From: Diadophis punctatus similis
Taxonomy: Eukaryota; Chordata; Lepidosauria; Squamata; Dipsadidae
Length of the DNA: 64,000 nt
Reading direction: 5' to 3'
Assembly: GCA_023053685.1 (NCBI GenBank)
Contig: JALIGW010000003.1
Location: 143,856,508 to 143,920,507 of the forward strand
Shown piece after piece: positions 42,960-56,537 of this stretch. Below the pieces are notes generated by a model. The model had not been told where the DNA came from, did no database searches, and worked only from the letters and a program-made list of their open reading frames with translations. Numbering within the stretch: the stretch's first letter is position 1; each line of letters starts with the position of its first letter. Position numbers and translations under genes: made by a program.

Positions 42960-43260
42960 TTGTTTGTGGAGATTCTCATCCAGATCATGGATGTCCCAAA
43001 GGTGCTTTTTCAAAAAGCAACTGGACTTCGTTTTTCCTTGAAGACGTTTCACTTCTCAACCAAGAAACTTCTTCCGTTCTGACTGAATGGTGGAAGGATT
43101 TATATTCCTTGGAGCCATCTGGTTGTTAGCACTCTTTCTGAGAGTCGTTGAGGCCACTTGGAGGTTTATCTGTGCCCTCAGGATCTCCTGAACAGCGCAA
43201 ATGGATGTGGAACTACTGAAAGAACTATGCTGCAAAGGGCTCCCTGTCTTGTCACCATCA
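42960..43260. mobile_element. Foldback repeat of the 'gagaagcgaaac' family, copy 4 (extended)
   Basis: The left arm 'gtggagattctcatccagat' through 'gacgtttcacttctcaacca' is present. Instead of folding back it runs into 'gaatggtggaaggatttata' and 'gagccatctggttgttagca', perhaps internal sequence lost from the shorter copies. Confidence 0.65.
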
Positions 43261-44084
43261 ATAGATACTTGTAAAACCTGCAGTTATGGTGCTATATTTT
43301 TTCTTTTAGCTTCATAGGAAATTGGTTTTTCACTGTCCTTTCACTCTCTGAATGGTTAGCTACTCACAGAACCTATTTTCAGAAGCTCTTCAATTTCCTG
43401 CAATCAACTATTGTCTCTTTTATTATGATGAAACAAATTACCACTATCTCATGATTAAGGGGTGGGAGAAGAAACCAAGAAACCCAGGTTCTAATCACCC
43501 TCAGCCACAGAAGTTGACTGGGTGGTTTTAAGCCAGACACTTTTTCTTCAGCCTGTCTCATGTCATAGGATTGTAATAACAGGAGGAAGGAAAACTATGT
43601 ACAGTATACATAAGATGGGATATACATCAATCTCAACTTCAATATTAAGTCAATCTGTTCAATGGGTGGTCTCTAAATTTGGTAAACACATAAATAAATA
43701 TATTAATAAATTTCTTGTGTCCTTCATCCTTTATTTGAATGACTGAACATTTGAATGGCAGACCTGCAAGCATCTGAATGTGACTATCCCCTTTGTGTGG
43801 TTAGGATCAACTATACCAGTTTTTCTTAATTGTGAGCTTTCAGATATATTTCACTTCAATTTTTCTTCCAACTTATCTGAAGCTTAGACAAATTCTTACT
43901 TGTAAAAATTCTGAATAATTATTTTTTTAAAAAAAACAGATACCAGATTCACTTGTGGCACTAGAAGTGTCATTAGGCATCACTATGTAAGGAAACTACC
44001 TGAATAAAACATGTGATTGCAAGCTAAATTCCATAGAAAATATATTTCTGAGCTCTGGAGCAGATCTGTGGTTCAGGTTTGCGG
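43261..44084. other. No assignable feature
   Basis: Unassigned AT-rich DNA with nothing recognised. Confidence 0.5.
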
Positions 44085-44819
44085 CAGTGGTGAAATCTAA
44101 AAATTTTTCCTATGGGTTCTGTGGGCATGGCTTGGTGGACGTGGCTTGGTGGTCATGTGACTGGGTGGTCATGGCTTGGTGGTCATGGTCATATGACTGG
44201 GTGAGCTCAAAAACCAACTTTCACACTTCACACAGAAACAACACAAAAGCCACACAACTGACTCACACACAATGCAAAAGCACACAAAATGGCCCCTGCA
44301 ACAACAAGCAGGAACCTCACAGAGCCACAAAGAGCTCAAAAACCAACTTTCACACTTCACACACAAACATAAAAGTTAAACAACTGACTCACACACAATC
44401 TAGAAGCAGCTGGACTTCACACAAAATGGCCCCTGCAACAAGCAGGAATCTCACAGAGTCAGGGTTCAGGCAAATAGGTAGTAAAAAATGCTTTAAAAGG
44501 TATTTTAAAAGGTTCCTATCCCCTGCTCAGCTGATTGTCAAAGAGCTGATTGTTGGAACTTTTTTTTTTACTTTTTAAAGCATTTTTTACTACCAGTTCG
44601 GATGAATAGGTTTAAAAAATGCTTTAAAAAGGTTTTAAAAAGGTTCATCAGCTGTGACAATCAGCTGTCCGTGCGATCCTTGGAACCTTTTTTTTTTACT
44701 TTTTAAAAGCATTTTTTACTATTGGTTCTGCGAACCAAAAGCATTGGTTCTGCGAACCAGAAGCATTTGTTACTATCGGTTTGGGTGAACCGGGGCAAAC
44801 CGGTAACATTTCACCCCTG
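44085..44819. mobile_element. hAT-like element, TIR CAGTGGTGAAAT, with internal duplications
   Basis: It starts CAGTGGTGAAATCTAAAAA and ends AACATTTCACCCCTG. The flanks GTTTGCGG and ATTTGCTG match at 6 of 8 bases. The interior has a direct duplication of about 130 bp (44205-44334 and 44335-44460) around 'ccaactttcacacttcacac'. Repeated blocks of 'actttttaaagcatttttta' and its inverse 'aaaatgctttaaaa' follow. The 163-codon forward ORF at 44087-44578 translates the duplicated sequence and is not a known protein. Confidence 0.8.
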
Positions 44820-46479
44820 ATTTGCTGGGAAAACATGCTGAACACTTAGTTAAATCAGTAGCAAGTTTCACATATGTGAATCCTTCCTTGATTAGAGTTT
44901 ACAAGTAAGATATTTCCTCACACAGAGTTATTTCAAGCTGTTTTATTTTGCCTTTGTTTCATAGGATGAAAACAAGACACAGGCAATTTATGCCTGGTTT
45001 TTTTACTTAAATGTCATCTTATTTAGGAAATCTGATGACAGGTTATTATAAAAGATTTGGTTCACATTTGAAAACCAAGGATCAAACCAAGAATTTTGTA
45101 GCCAGTGTATGCAATTTAATTCATTGAACCCAAACCAGGGCAGAAGCATAATTCTGTACTTGCGTGGTTTATTATTAAATAATTATGGGGCTGATATTAG
45201 AACATGCAAATAACTGCCCTGGCATTATGAATTTATAAATACTAATGTGTACAAACATCACAAGCAAAAGGTGCTTGAGATTATAAACTGACCATCCTAT
45301 TCTGCAATTAAGGCAGGCCAAAAACCTAACCTATAATACTGAGGTAAAAGTTGTAACTAAACTGCATTGTTTTAATTATATTTATATTTATGTTACAAAC
45401 CACACCATTTTATCATGGCACTTACACCAAGTTGGAAGGAAGTTTCAGTTCCCTTTATATGTAACTTGACTTGATCTGGGCTGCTAAGCAACTGCAAAGC
45501 TTATAAGCAGCAGCTTTTGTCAGAGAATTCTAGCATTTTGGGGCATTCTGCCAATACGCTACAAATATTAGTAATCCATAAATATTAATGTCCGTGTTTA
45601 TATTTTATAACTTTGACCTTTGCACAGAACAACCCCAGTGTATTTTCAAGATCTTTATAGCATTTGCATCCCACTGTTTAGCATTCTCTTCATTTCCATT
45701 TATGTGTCAATAAAACATGGACCAATTGAGGAAAACTCAGTCTGTTCTATGTACAGTACGTGTACTTGGAAGAAAGGTTTATTAAGTTCAATAAAACATT
45801 TTCTCAAGCAAGACTAGATAATCCTAAAAGCTTATTTCACAACAAGAATCCTAAACACGGTGGGAGTCAATATGATTCTCAACCTATTGTGCTATCAGGG
45901 TTTGGGAAGGGGAGGATCCATGGATATGTTTTTTTATGAAACATATGGATAGCGTTTTAGTATCTTAGATTTATAGCATTTACTAAATTTAAAAAATGGG
46001 GAAAGAAGAATTATTTAAAATCTGCCTAACCATATGTCAGCTGCTTTCATCTTCCAAAGCTGTCTTTCAAAAATGGATGATTTGTATTTTACGGCTATTT
46101 TATTTCCCAGTAATAAGCAAAATTAGTTTAAGAGAAAATCTAATAAAAAAAACAATTGTGAGTCATTGATTTTCCTTGAGCTTTCTGCCATGTACTCAGT
46201 TTATAATTAGTTTTGTTGCAAATCCCAGAGGAAAACAGGCAATGATTATGATGTTCCCAGTTCATGATTTCTATGAAAAATTCATATTTTGTTTATATAT
46301 TCAAATACAGCTTTAAACTATTAGAACTATTGCCTGATGGATAAAGATACACACTTCAACCTATGTTATAATACCCCCTCAGGCATAAAGCCCACTTTAG
46401 CCAAATTACTATAATCCAGCTTTATCTAATTCAGAGGTTATTATTAAGGGTAAAATAAAGAGAGAATAAAGAAACAAGC
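44820..46479. other. No assignable feature
   Basis: AT-rich, repeat-poor, unassigned sequence. Confidence 0.5.
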
Positions 46480-46729
46480 ACATGTAGTCCTCATCTTATG
46501 ACCATAATTGGGGCCAGAACTCCCATCGCGAAGCAAAACAGTTGTTAAGTGAGTTGCAGCCCATTTATGACCTTTTCTGCTGCGGATGTTCAATGAATTA
46601 GCATAGTCATTAAGTGAATCATGCAGTCATTAAGTGAATATGGCTTCCCCCATTGCCTTTGCTTGTTAGAAGCCTCCTGGGAAGGTCACAGATGGTGATC
46701 AGGTGACCCCAGGACACTGCAACTGTTGT

Positions 46730-46964
<235 letters not shown>

Positions 46965-47091
46965 AAATTGCCCGAATTTTAATCACGTGACTGTGGGAAT
47001 GCTGCAATGGTTGTAAGAGCAATGACTAGTCATGAGTCACTTTTTTCAGTGCTGTCAGAACTTCAAAGAGTCTTTAATGAATGGTTGTAAG

Positions 47092-47168
47092 CAGGGTGCC
47101 CGAACCAGTAGCGAGCAGGTCGCTACTGGTTCGGGCAATCCAGTCCGAACTGGGAGGAACCCACTCCG
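47092..47168. mobile_element. 77-bp hAT-type mini-element with a perfect hairpin
   Basis: It begins CAGGGTGCCC and ends GGAACCCACTCCG, a degraded form of the CAGGGGTGGGTTCC-family ends. The perfect TSD GTTGTAAG is at 47084-47091 and 47169-47176. The arm GCCCGAACCAGTAGCGA (47098-47114) is the exact inverse of 47120-47136, with a 5-base loop. Confidence 0.85.
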
Positions 47169-47191
47169 GTTGTAAGTTGAGGGCTACTTGT

Positions 47192-47789
47192 ATGTTGCTT
47201 TAAGGAAATGCAACCTATAAAAATTGTAAATGACATCAATGGATAGACTACATTTTTTTAGCCTATCAAGGGAAAAGTTGGATAAGTTCTTGTTTGATTT
47301 TGTAGTTATGATTTACAAACTGGAATTAAACTTTGCTCCTGGATAGCAGCAAAGAAACAGATTGACTTCTCATCTCACTTCCGGTGAATCATGTAAGTAA
47401 GTGTTAAGTATGTGCAGAGATAGACGTCACAAGGCTTCATGCATCCTTTCCCCTCCCTCGAAGCTACATTTACCGCAACCGACTGGGGAGAAGGACTGGC
47501 ATTCACTAATACCAGTTTCAGAAATGGCGTAGCGAAAATGCCTCCGTTTTTGCTGGTTGGCATTTGGGCATTCTGCTGTGAGAAAAACGACTTCTCACTT
47601 GGAGAGTTCACCCAAGCATTAACAGTGTTCCTCATTACCAGCAGAAGCCGATAGAGAAGTGTATCCCACTCCCTCCAGCCAGCCACATTCAGGATTTAGG
47701 ACTGTGTTCTTGTTCCTTTATTTTGTTTCATGACGGTATTCTGTCCTTCACAGAATATAAAGCTGATGAAAAATTAATTCTTCCATCAG
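47192..47789. other. Unassigned, slightly GC-richer stretch
   Basis: Positions 47375-47690 have more CpG than the surroundings and ORFs on both strands (71 and 103 codons). I recognise no protein and no repeat family. Confidence 0.35.
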
Positions 47790-48045
47790 GCATTGAACTT
47801 AGTACCCTCTCTCTAGCTCTTCTGGAATGAAGTTTCCCCTGAGATCCGGAGGGCATCCATTCTGCTGTTGTTTAAAAGAGTCGCAAAGACCTGTCTCTTC
47901 ATGCAGGCTTTCAACAAGGGAGAGGGAGATCCTTCACTTCATTATCCTTGTCATCTTTTATCTTTATCTTTTTATGTCTTGTTGTAATTTCCCACTTTGA
48001 TTGATGCAGGCCACCTGGAGTCATTGAGAGTTGGTTGGTATATAT
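47790..48045 (+). mobile_element. L2-like LINE 3' fragment
   Basis: 'tctggaatgaagtttcccct' and 'gagatccggagggcatccat', then 'gacctgtctcttcatgcagg' and 'ctttcaacaag', are the C-terminal and UTR phrases of an L2-like LINE (roughly 'WNSLP...' and 'F...LK' motifs). The following hAT element interrupts it at about 48045. Confidence 0.55.
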
Positions 48046-48320
48046 CAGCGTTGGCGAACTTTTTCCGCACAGAGTGCCGAAACGGGAGCACGTGCACGCT
48101 GGGGGGGAGCACCAGAAACCGGAAGATCAGTTCCCCAGTGTGCATGCACGCCAGGGAGCTGCTCTTCTGGTTTCCAGCACTCCCGCACGCACGAAGACCA
48201 GCTGGGCGGCACACATGTGCACACCGGAACCCAGAAGACCAACGGGCGATGGCTGGCATGCCCGGAGAGATGGCTCTGTGTGCCACTTCCGGCACGCATG
48301 CCATAGGTTCGCCATCACTG
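48046..48320. mobile_element. hAT-type MITE, CAG(A/C)GTTGGCGAAC family, copy 2
   Basis: It starts CAGCGTTGGCGAACTTTTTC and ends GGTTCGCCATCACTG, the same family and near the same length (275 bp) as 38625-38895. The flanks GTATATAT and GGATACAT match at 6 of 8 bases, an aged TSD. The six overlapping ORFs across it are GC-driven. Confidence 0.88.
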
Positions 48321-48483
48321 GGATACATGTTTCCCAACTCCCAACAGCTTTGGACGGTTGCAGGTAAACAATATTCAAAGCCAAAACAAAAAGTATAAGT
48401 AGATTAAAAATGAAGAGCAAAGTTAGGAAGAGACATGGGAGAAACCACATAGGAATTAAAGAAGAAAAAAAATCCTTGAGCTC

Positions 48484-49140
48484 AAAGGGAGACTTTACTC
48501 ACCCTTACTTGGTGAAGAGCCAAATCTTCAAGGTCCTTCAAAACACTAGCAGGGTGGAAACCTTCTGAACCTTGGAGGAATCTCTTTCCAAAAGGCACAT
48601 GCTGCTACAGAGAAGGACTGCTTCCAGGGTCCTGAGATATGGCATTGTTCCATCGAAGAAACCTAGAGTGCCCAAACCCTTCCAAATCCAATAATGTAAA
48701 AGTTAAGGAGATATTGCATTTCATTCTTAAACACACCAGATTCACACTGGAGGGCTTTATTGGAAGGGCAACAAGGAACCTGAAAGATTGTTTTGTACAA
48801 ATGGAGATGTACTATTTCCAATTGGGAGTAACTCTTTTAAAACCTTAGCTGTGCACCAAACAGGAGCCCACTTTATCAGAGATTAGCTTTAAGGCAACAA
48901 AGATAAATAAGGGCTCTTGGATAAAGGGAGAGTTCTGATATTTGAGCATTCTGAGTTAGTCCAGATGAGCATTTATCTTGCCAGAGATTTGAAAAGCAGT
49001 TCCAAGGTACTTAGGAGACCTTACCTTGTTTGATTTTGTGGCCATTTAGCTGCCACTGTGTCTCAAAAGCAAATATCAAGAGTTTTGTCTTTGCATAGTT
49101 AATCTTTAATTCTTTATTCTTAATATAACTTGGGAGTGAT
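48484..49140 (-). mobile_element. L2-like LINE 3' end, reverse strand
   Basis: 'ggtgaagagccaaatcttca', 'cactagcagggtggaaacct', 'ctgctacagagaaggactgc' and 'gcattgttccatcgaagaaa' correspond to the reverse-strand LINE terminus that also appears at 1090-1260, but more diverged. The right boundary is uncertain. Confidence 0.55.
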
Positions 49141-49145
49141 ACTTG

Positions 49146-49533
49146 CAGGGGTGGGTTCCTCCCGGTTCAGACCGGTTCGCCTGAACCGGTAGCGACCTGC
49201 TGGTGATGTCACGATGATGTCACCCAACCGGATTGGGCGCTGCCATCTTTAAAAACATTTTTTACATTTTTTAAAAAAAATCTTTTTAAATCTTTTTTAA
49301 TTTTTTTTTTAAAAATGATTTTTTTTCCTTCTGAGCACGCGCAGAAGCCGAGTTCCGGCACTGTGCATGCAGTCACCATCTTTTTTTTTGGCTTTGTTTT
49401 TTTAATTATTATTATTATTTTGATTTTTCGTTACTGCGCAGGCGTACCCAAAACACACATGCACCCACGAGGCATGCCCACGTAGCGCGGGAGGGAGCGA
49501 ACCGGCAGCGAGGTAAGTTGGAACCCACCCCTG
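49146..49533. mobile_element. hAT-type MITE, TIR CAGGGGTGGGTTCC family, copy 3
   Basis: It starts CAGGGGTGGGTTCCTCCC and ends TTGGAACCCACCCCTG. The flanks GATACTTG and GATACTAG match at 7 of 8 bases. It contains T-rich and A-rich runs in the middle, 388 bp in all, with no coding. Confidence 0.92.
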
Positions 49534-50944
49534 GATACTAGGGCATGTCTGAAACATGGAATGTCACCATCTGCATATAGCAGTCTGGATTTAAACACAT
49601 GAGCTAACTGTTCAGATAGGCAAATAAAGAATTGATATGGATGTTAATCATTAGTGATGCAATGTATAAGCCTGCCTTATTCGTACATAAATAAGAACTG
49701 CTTTTCCTCTCATTTAGATGGCTATAAACTGAAATAAAGGGATTTGGGTGTTTTTGTACATTCAGCATCTTCTCCCTCCATACATGAATCTGATTTTTGA
49801 AAACTGGCAGAACTCAGCATCTTTTGCCAATCTTGCAAATCTGATTAATATTAGGTGGGAGAGAAGCCAAAAAAAAATCAAGATCATAGGATAGCTTGGG
49901 AACTTTAAAAAAAATTCTTGGGAAAAGAAATGGCAACACACATCCATGCTGTTGCCACAAAAAGTAGATGGAGGATATGAGGAGCTGAGCTTGACTTGAG
50001 GAAATCTTTAGTTTTTAAGGACACAGATCATTTCAACCAGATAATCACCATCAATCCTTGTTCTGCTTTAGAAATTGGCATGAAATTGGTTTTTGAAATT
50101 GCCTATTAGGGAAATGTGTTCTAATTCTGACAGGAAAAGAAAAAGTGTTCTGCATATTTCTGAAGCTCTGGATTTCCTCTGAGTAGAAAAAGTATAACTG
50201 CAACTGACCAGGTCAACCTTCTGCCTTCCTTGGTATTTAATGCACTCCCCCCAGGACTTAATGTCACTGGAATGATGGACCTGTTGAAGATACACATCCC
50301 TAACCCTAACCCTTTGTCATCTTTTAACCACATAAGTGCAAGAAGCAACTTCCACCCATGAGTTTTTCTCCACAATTTTCTTTTTCAAAAATGAAATAAT
50401 TTCCAAGGCAAATATTCATTAGAATTAGCAGAAAAAAACACGTGGAACTAACTCTGCCTAGCACTGTGTTATTATTGGGATAGAATTTGCATACGGCCAT
50501 CATCAATTCCAGATGTGAGGTTTCTGATTCTGGCACAGTTTGATATTGCGAAGTGCTCTTTCTGATAAACAATAGCAAAAGAAACTGTTCCTTTGAAGGT
50601 TTCCTCTGGATCCAAGGCATTTGCTATCGAAGAACAAGGACCAGATGAGGCTCTTTTTCAAGATGTTAAAATAGCAACATGCAGTTTTGCAATTAACAGG
50701 AAGGACAGAAAGAGGAAATGACTCTTGCATACCAGATGTAAACAAAGATAGCTGTTGAAAACCAGTGCCACTTTCTCCTTCTGGTTCTCCTCCTTCTTCC
50801 ATCTCACCCTCTAAAATTGGACCAAGGTTCTGACACTGAGGTATTAAATAACTTGTTAGAGCTTTGTTTCCTACTGTTGTGATAACACCAGCAGAGGAGT
50901 GCCCATAATTTGACGGATGCCCAACCCCAAAGAATAACGATTGC
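49534..50944. other. No assignable feature
   Basis: Unassigned. The reverse ORF at 50503-50958 (151 codons) has no recognisable domain, and neighbouring ORFs overlap it in other frames. A short telomere-like 'ccctaaccctaacccttt' at about 50300-50317 is too short to matter. Confidence 0.4.
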
Positions 50945-51186
50945 AACAGCAACTGCATTTAGTCTAACAGTATGTACCACCCCATAGTGGTTTACAGCAC
51001 TCTACATTGTTTACAATGTAGAAACATTATTTGCACATTGCCCCCAACAATCTGGGTCCTCATTTTACCGATCTCGGAGAGATGGAAGGCTGAGTTAACT
51101 TTGAGCCCCATCAGGATCATATTCCAGGTTATGGAGAGAGTTTAGCTGCAAGGCTGCTCTTTAACCACTGCACCACCAGGGCTCTG
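50945..51186 (-). mobile_element. tRNA-derived squamate SINE, reverse strand
   Basis: The head 'cctggtggtgcagtggtta' lies on the right (complement at 51163-51181). The body phrases 'gtaaaatgaggacccagatt' and 'gttgggggcaatgtgc' are in reverse complement at 51040-51068. It is more diverged than the copy at 37296. Confidence 0.85.
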
Positions 51187-51330
51187 ATTTAGAAAAGAAA
51201 CACTGTTTACATTAGGAACTTAGCACATTAGATCCGTTAGGCTTTGCTTTTTATCACATGGCATTGCCCGCACCGGCAATACTGTTTGTATTGGTGGTTC
51301 TTTGACAAAAGAGATGAGAAGCCAGGAAGG

Positions 51331-51657
51331 AAAAGGTAAAGATTTCCTCTGTCCAGTCGTGTCTCTAGGGCCAGTACTCATCTCTATTTCTTAGCCAAGG
51401 GAGCCAACATTGTCCGAAGACACTTCTGTAGTAATGTGGCCAGCATGGCTCCACACTGAGGTGCATGGAACGCTGGCACCTTCTCACTGAAGTGGTACCT
51501 ATTTATCTATTCACATTTGCATGTTTTCAAGCAGCTGGGTTGGCAGGAGCTGGGGCAAGTAATGGGAGCTCACCCCAACACACAGCACTTGGGTCTTGAA
51601 CCTGGGCTGTCAGCTTTCCAGTTGGCAAGCTTAGTGTCTTTAACTGCTCAGCCATCC
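51331..51657 (-). mobile_element. tRNA-derived SINE of a second squamate family, reverse strand
   Basis: The left end 'aaaaggtaaagatttcctct' and 'gtccagtcgtgtctctaggg' is the 3' terminus. The right end holds the tRNA-like head with a B-box-like GGTTCAAGACC (complement at about 51593-51603). The body includes 'ggcatggctccacactgagg', 'tcacatttgcatgttttcaa' and 'ttggcaggagctggggcaag'. These are hallmark phrases of a SINE also known from Anolis. Confidence 0.85.
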
Positions 51658-54524
51658 CCTATAGGATGATGCAAACCAGAATATTGAGGCAGTGTCATTG
51701 AGCCTGTAGCTATCCAAATGTCTGTTCCAACAAATGCCTCTTCTAACAATGGTTGACGTGGTTGTAACTTGCCTTTCTTGGTCTGAGCGACTCTGTGCTT
51801 TCATGAACCAGCATCTGATAGGGGGTATGCACTGTATCTTAGAATAATGGAAAGAATGCAAGCAGTCTCAGAGGTTACCTATTGCAAAATGCTCCAAAGC
51901 CTGAAAGGAATGCTTTATGTATAATTCACCTTAGCCAGCCTCAACATCATGATTAATAGTCTACTATGACTAACTGTGTCTTACAGGATCACGGAATACA
52001 AGCCTGCATTGTTTATCTGCTGCAGGATCCACTCTGGTTTGGTCACCGGGACCAGAGGTTGAACCTTCCAAGCTTATATACTTATATAAGCTTATATGTT
52101 TATATACTGTTCCTGCTATTCTCAGGATGAAATAATCAAAAAGTGGCAGCCATGACCATGTCTATGCAATTTGAAAAAAACCATCTCATTGAAAGTCTCC
52201 ACAATCCGAAATGTAGAAGCAGAGGAAAATTAGATGTGTTTACAGCTCTTAGATTGCGCTGCCCAAGTACTCTTTACAAACTGGCCAAATCAAGGGATTG
52301 CTTGCAGGCACATCAACAGTGTAGCAGATCAATTGGTAGGTGTAAGACATGGGTGGAACATGCAGCATTGCAGCCTTCCATATAACTGATGGTGGCTTGC
52401 TGGGATGAACCTCAGAAGTCGAGATTGACAAAATAAAACAATTAAAAAAATTAAAATTAATTAAAGTCATTTGGCATGCAGACAGGGGATTGTAAATAAA
52501 CAAGGCCTCCTCAAAATATATAGTTCTCCTGTGTAGACCTTTTGCACAACAAGGACAATGATACAATCCAGGAATATTTCAGTTTCCCACGGTGCTAAAT
52601 GTGAGCCCACAATCTACAAGCAACAATGGGGTCATAGTGATCTACCAGTATGTTTCTCAGTGGGCAACATCCATGGATGACAGGTCATGGATATTCTCAG
52701 TGTTAAGAAGGAAGGAATCCGTCAAACTCAATTTATGTAGATTTGAAGCAGACTAGCATTTTCAATCATCAAACTACTCTCTGTGACCACTACTGTCTTG
52801 TCCAGGTCAAATTAGTTGGTCAACTATCAGATTGTGACTGCTACTCATTTCTTGGAGGATTGCTTTCCTGAAACTGAATGGCATATGACATGCAGAAGTT
52901 GGCAATCCAACCGACATCATTCTATACTAATAGCTCTCTCTTAAATCAGCACCCAGGTCCACGTAGGATATCCCACTTCCTCCAGGGTGTGGCTTCATGC
53001 TGGCTAGTGAACATCCGCCTGCTTCCAACCTGGGTTAAAGAACTTCAGCTTGCAGTCATAGATGACACCGTGAAATGCCATAGATGTATTATGCTGCATT
53101 TGCTGCAACTGTAGCTTTTTAATCTGTCTCTTCTTCCACCACTAATTCCAGAAAACATTTGCATTCAGAGTCACAGACACGGTGGCAAATGGCCTATTTA
53201 AAGTTCTGCTATCTGTTCCCAACTTGCCTGATGACTTTAGGACATGCTAAGTGGAACACCGGTTGGCACACGGAGTTTGATATCAACAAGGAGCACGCGT
53301 TCACAATGAATGTTATCACCTACTGTCAGCAGAATGGCAGTCTAATTTATGGTATTAAATAAACATCCTCTTTGGTTTTTAGGCCCTTCTTCATTATGCA
53401 GTTAATACCACAACTACTCACGGCATTGATATAGCCCATGGCTATAGCCCTCATTGTTAGGGAGTTCATGCTCTTCCCAGCAGCATCTTCCTCTATGAGA
53501 ATGCTATCATTTTGACCAAGAAATAGTTGTCACTTCTGATTGCCACCAGCTAAAAACCAAATGTGTCAACAATCCAAGTGTTGACTCCATTTAGAAATAC
53601 TAGGTTGATTCTGCAAGTGTCTAGAAGAACAGGTTTAGATTCAAGGGACAAATTGCATGCTGTCATTCTATTGTATCACAGGGTTGATTTTATTTCCCAG
53701 CAGCTGCTCAACTAGTTCTCATGAAGATTAATGGAGCTGAGTGTGAGGGACAGAGGTATATCCTCATTACCTAGGGAAGTATTCAAAAGCACTGCTCAGA
53801 AACGTCGCGATGCGAACCGGTGGGGAAGGTATGTAGAACCCACCCCTGGTGTGAAAGCAACAGTAAAGATACACTACTCCTAACCATGGCTGAGACAACC
53901 AAATGCACCTATGCAGAATTTGTTTGTAAGTAAAATGGGCTGTAGATCTGGGGTGGTCCTTGGGAGCTGCTATGACATGCTTACGAATCTTTCCAGCTGC
54001 TGCTGGTAGAGATGAAGTGATAGTGAACTGAGAGGAATTGGTGGCAACCTGTCTTGTAATGGTGAGTCCAGATAATGTAAATATCTGTGAGAGTATAACG
54101 CTAATATTGTTAGACCTTGAGCAGTCCTACATCGTCTGAAGGTAATGATGCTTGCTCAGATCCAGATACATCCCTGAGGAACATTTCTTGCAGAACTTCT
54201 GTAGTCACATACAGTATGTCCTTCCTTTGGTCCATCCTGCTGTCTGACTTGTTCAGCAGCTGCAGAATTAACCGTATGTCATTCTACATGCTCAGCCACA
54301 AATTCTCATACCAGGTCTGCGATCCAACCATTGCAAAATGCATTTAATTAGTGGATGGTGTCATTGCAGTGCTAGCTGGGAAATTGGGGACATGAATACC
54401 AACTCACGGGTGCCATCTCACCACAGGACAACTTGACACAGCCAACGCAGCAGGGACAACTCGCCATGGGAGCCAAGTGAGCAGGCGAGCAAGCAGGTAT
54501 TGCAATGCTCTCAGAAAGCCAGCT
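51658..54524. other. Repeat-poor unassigned stretch, possibly a degenerate element
   Basis: About 2.9 kb with almost no simple repeat, GC a little above the surroundings, and several short ORFs on both strands (52143-52385, 52249-52566 reverse, 52878-53114, 53159-53362, 54117-54347). None has a domain I can defend. A terminal fragment of the CAGGGGTGGGTTCC hAT family sits at about 53805-53847. It may be old coding sequence of a large mobile element. Confidence 0.3.
53805..53847. mobile_element. Right end of a CAGGGGTGGGTTCC-family MITE
   Basis: 'gtcgcgatgcgaaccggtgg' through 'gaacccacccctgg' matches the last 45 bp of the copy at 20098-20479, including 'tcgcgatgcgaaccggtgg'. The left part is absent. 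Confidence 0.8.
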
Positions 54525-54532
54525 GACAGAAC

Positions 54533-54763
54533 CAGGGGTGGGTTGTGGATCGGTTTGCTGCCGGTTTGCTCACGGTTGCACCGGGTGAGCATGCACATGC
54601 GCCCCCCCATAGCAATAAAAAATAGCTTCTGTGCATGCTCAGAAGCAAAATCCAAGATGGCGGCGCCCACAGACTGGCACCGACAGAACCGACTCCGTGA
54701 CATCATTGCCGCTTTACTAACGGTTCTAAGGAACTGGTTAGAACCGGTAGGAACCCACCTCTG
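54533..54763. mobile_element. hAT-type MITE, TIR CAGGGGTGGGTT family, copy 4
   Basis: It starts CAGGGGTGGGTTGTGGA and ends GGTAGGAACCCACCTCTG. The perfect 8-bp TSD GACAGAAC is at 54525-54532 and 54764-54771. It is 231 bp with no coding. The ORFs of about 100 codons on both strands extend outside it. Confidence 0.93.
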
Positions 54764-54771
54764 GACAGAAC

Positions 54772-55943
<1,172 letters not shown>

Positions 55944-56072
55944 AAGGCAGCTTGCCTTCCTGTGGCACACCTTGGGAAACCTGCAAGCAAACAGGGCTGG
56001 TACCTTAGCAAGCTAAACTACTGCTCTGCACTTGCATTGTGGTCTCCTGGCTACTGTAACACCACCATATGC

Positions 56073-56074
56073 TT

Positions 56075-56107
<33 letters not shown>

Positions 56108-56111
56108 GTCG

Positions 56112-56142
<31 letters not shown>
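56073..56142. repeat. (ATC)n trinucleotide microsatellite
   Basis: About 23 ATC units with two GTC variants near the middle. Polyserine, polyhistidine and polymethionine ORFs over it are artefacts. Confidence 0.97.
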
Positions 56143-56537
56143 GGTACTAAGTGTAAGATGGTTGTGTTGGTACCTCCTCTGGCTGCACAGTGCAGTGCAT
56201 TCTTGTTGCTCCAATCCTATTGGTGAAAAATAAAAGTGAAGGGACCAAATTCTGCCGTCCCAACAAATTCCATTGAGTGGGGGACTCACCTTCCAATCTA
56301 TGATGGGCAGATCTCCTGTGATCGTGGTTCAGCTCAGGGGGTTTAGAGGGAAGAGGGAAGGGCCTTGGGGAACAGAAGCAGGAGCTCCTACCACAACAAC
56401 AGTCAGATAAAAGAGGACTGAGTCTGGGGCAGGAATGTAACCTAAGTAAACATGTCAGACAAGACCTTTCCCCCCCCCCCCCAGTGCTCATGAAAATAAC
56501 AGGAAAGAGAGAGGGAGCACACCTGCAAGATTCTGTA
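56143..56537. other. No assignable feature
   Basis: Somewhat GC-richer unassigned sequence with a run of 14 C at about 56469-56482. Confidence 0.4.

Noticed and set aside
44087..44578. 163-codon forward ORF
   Set aside because: It lies within a TIR element and translates its direct duplication, with no transposase motif.
50300..50317. Interstitial telomeric repeat
   Set aside because: Just over two CCCTAA units, expected by chance.
50503..50958. 151-codon reverse ORF as a gene
   Set aside because: No recognisable domain, neighbouring frames also open, and no supporting regulatory context.
51658..54524. A specific viral-type or Maverick/Polinton origin for this stretch
   Set aside because: Any resemblance is too weak and requires several frameshifts; no conserved motif could be shown.
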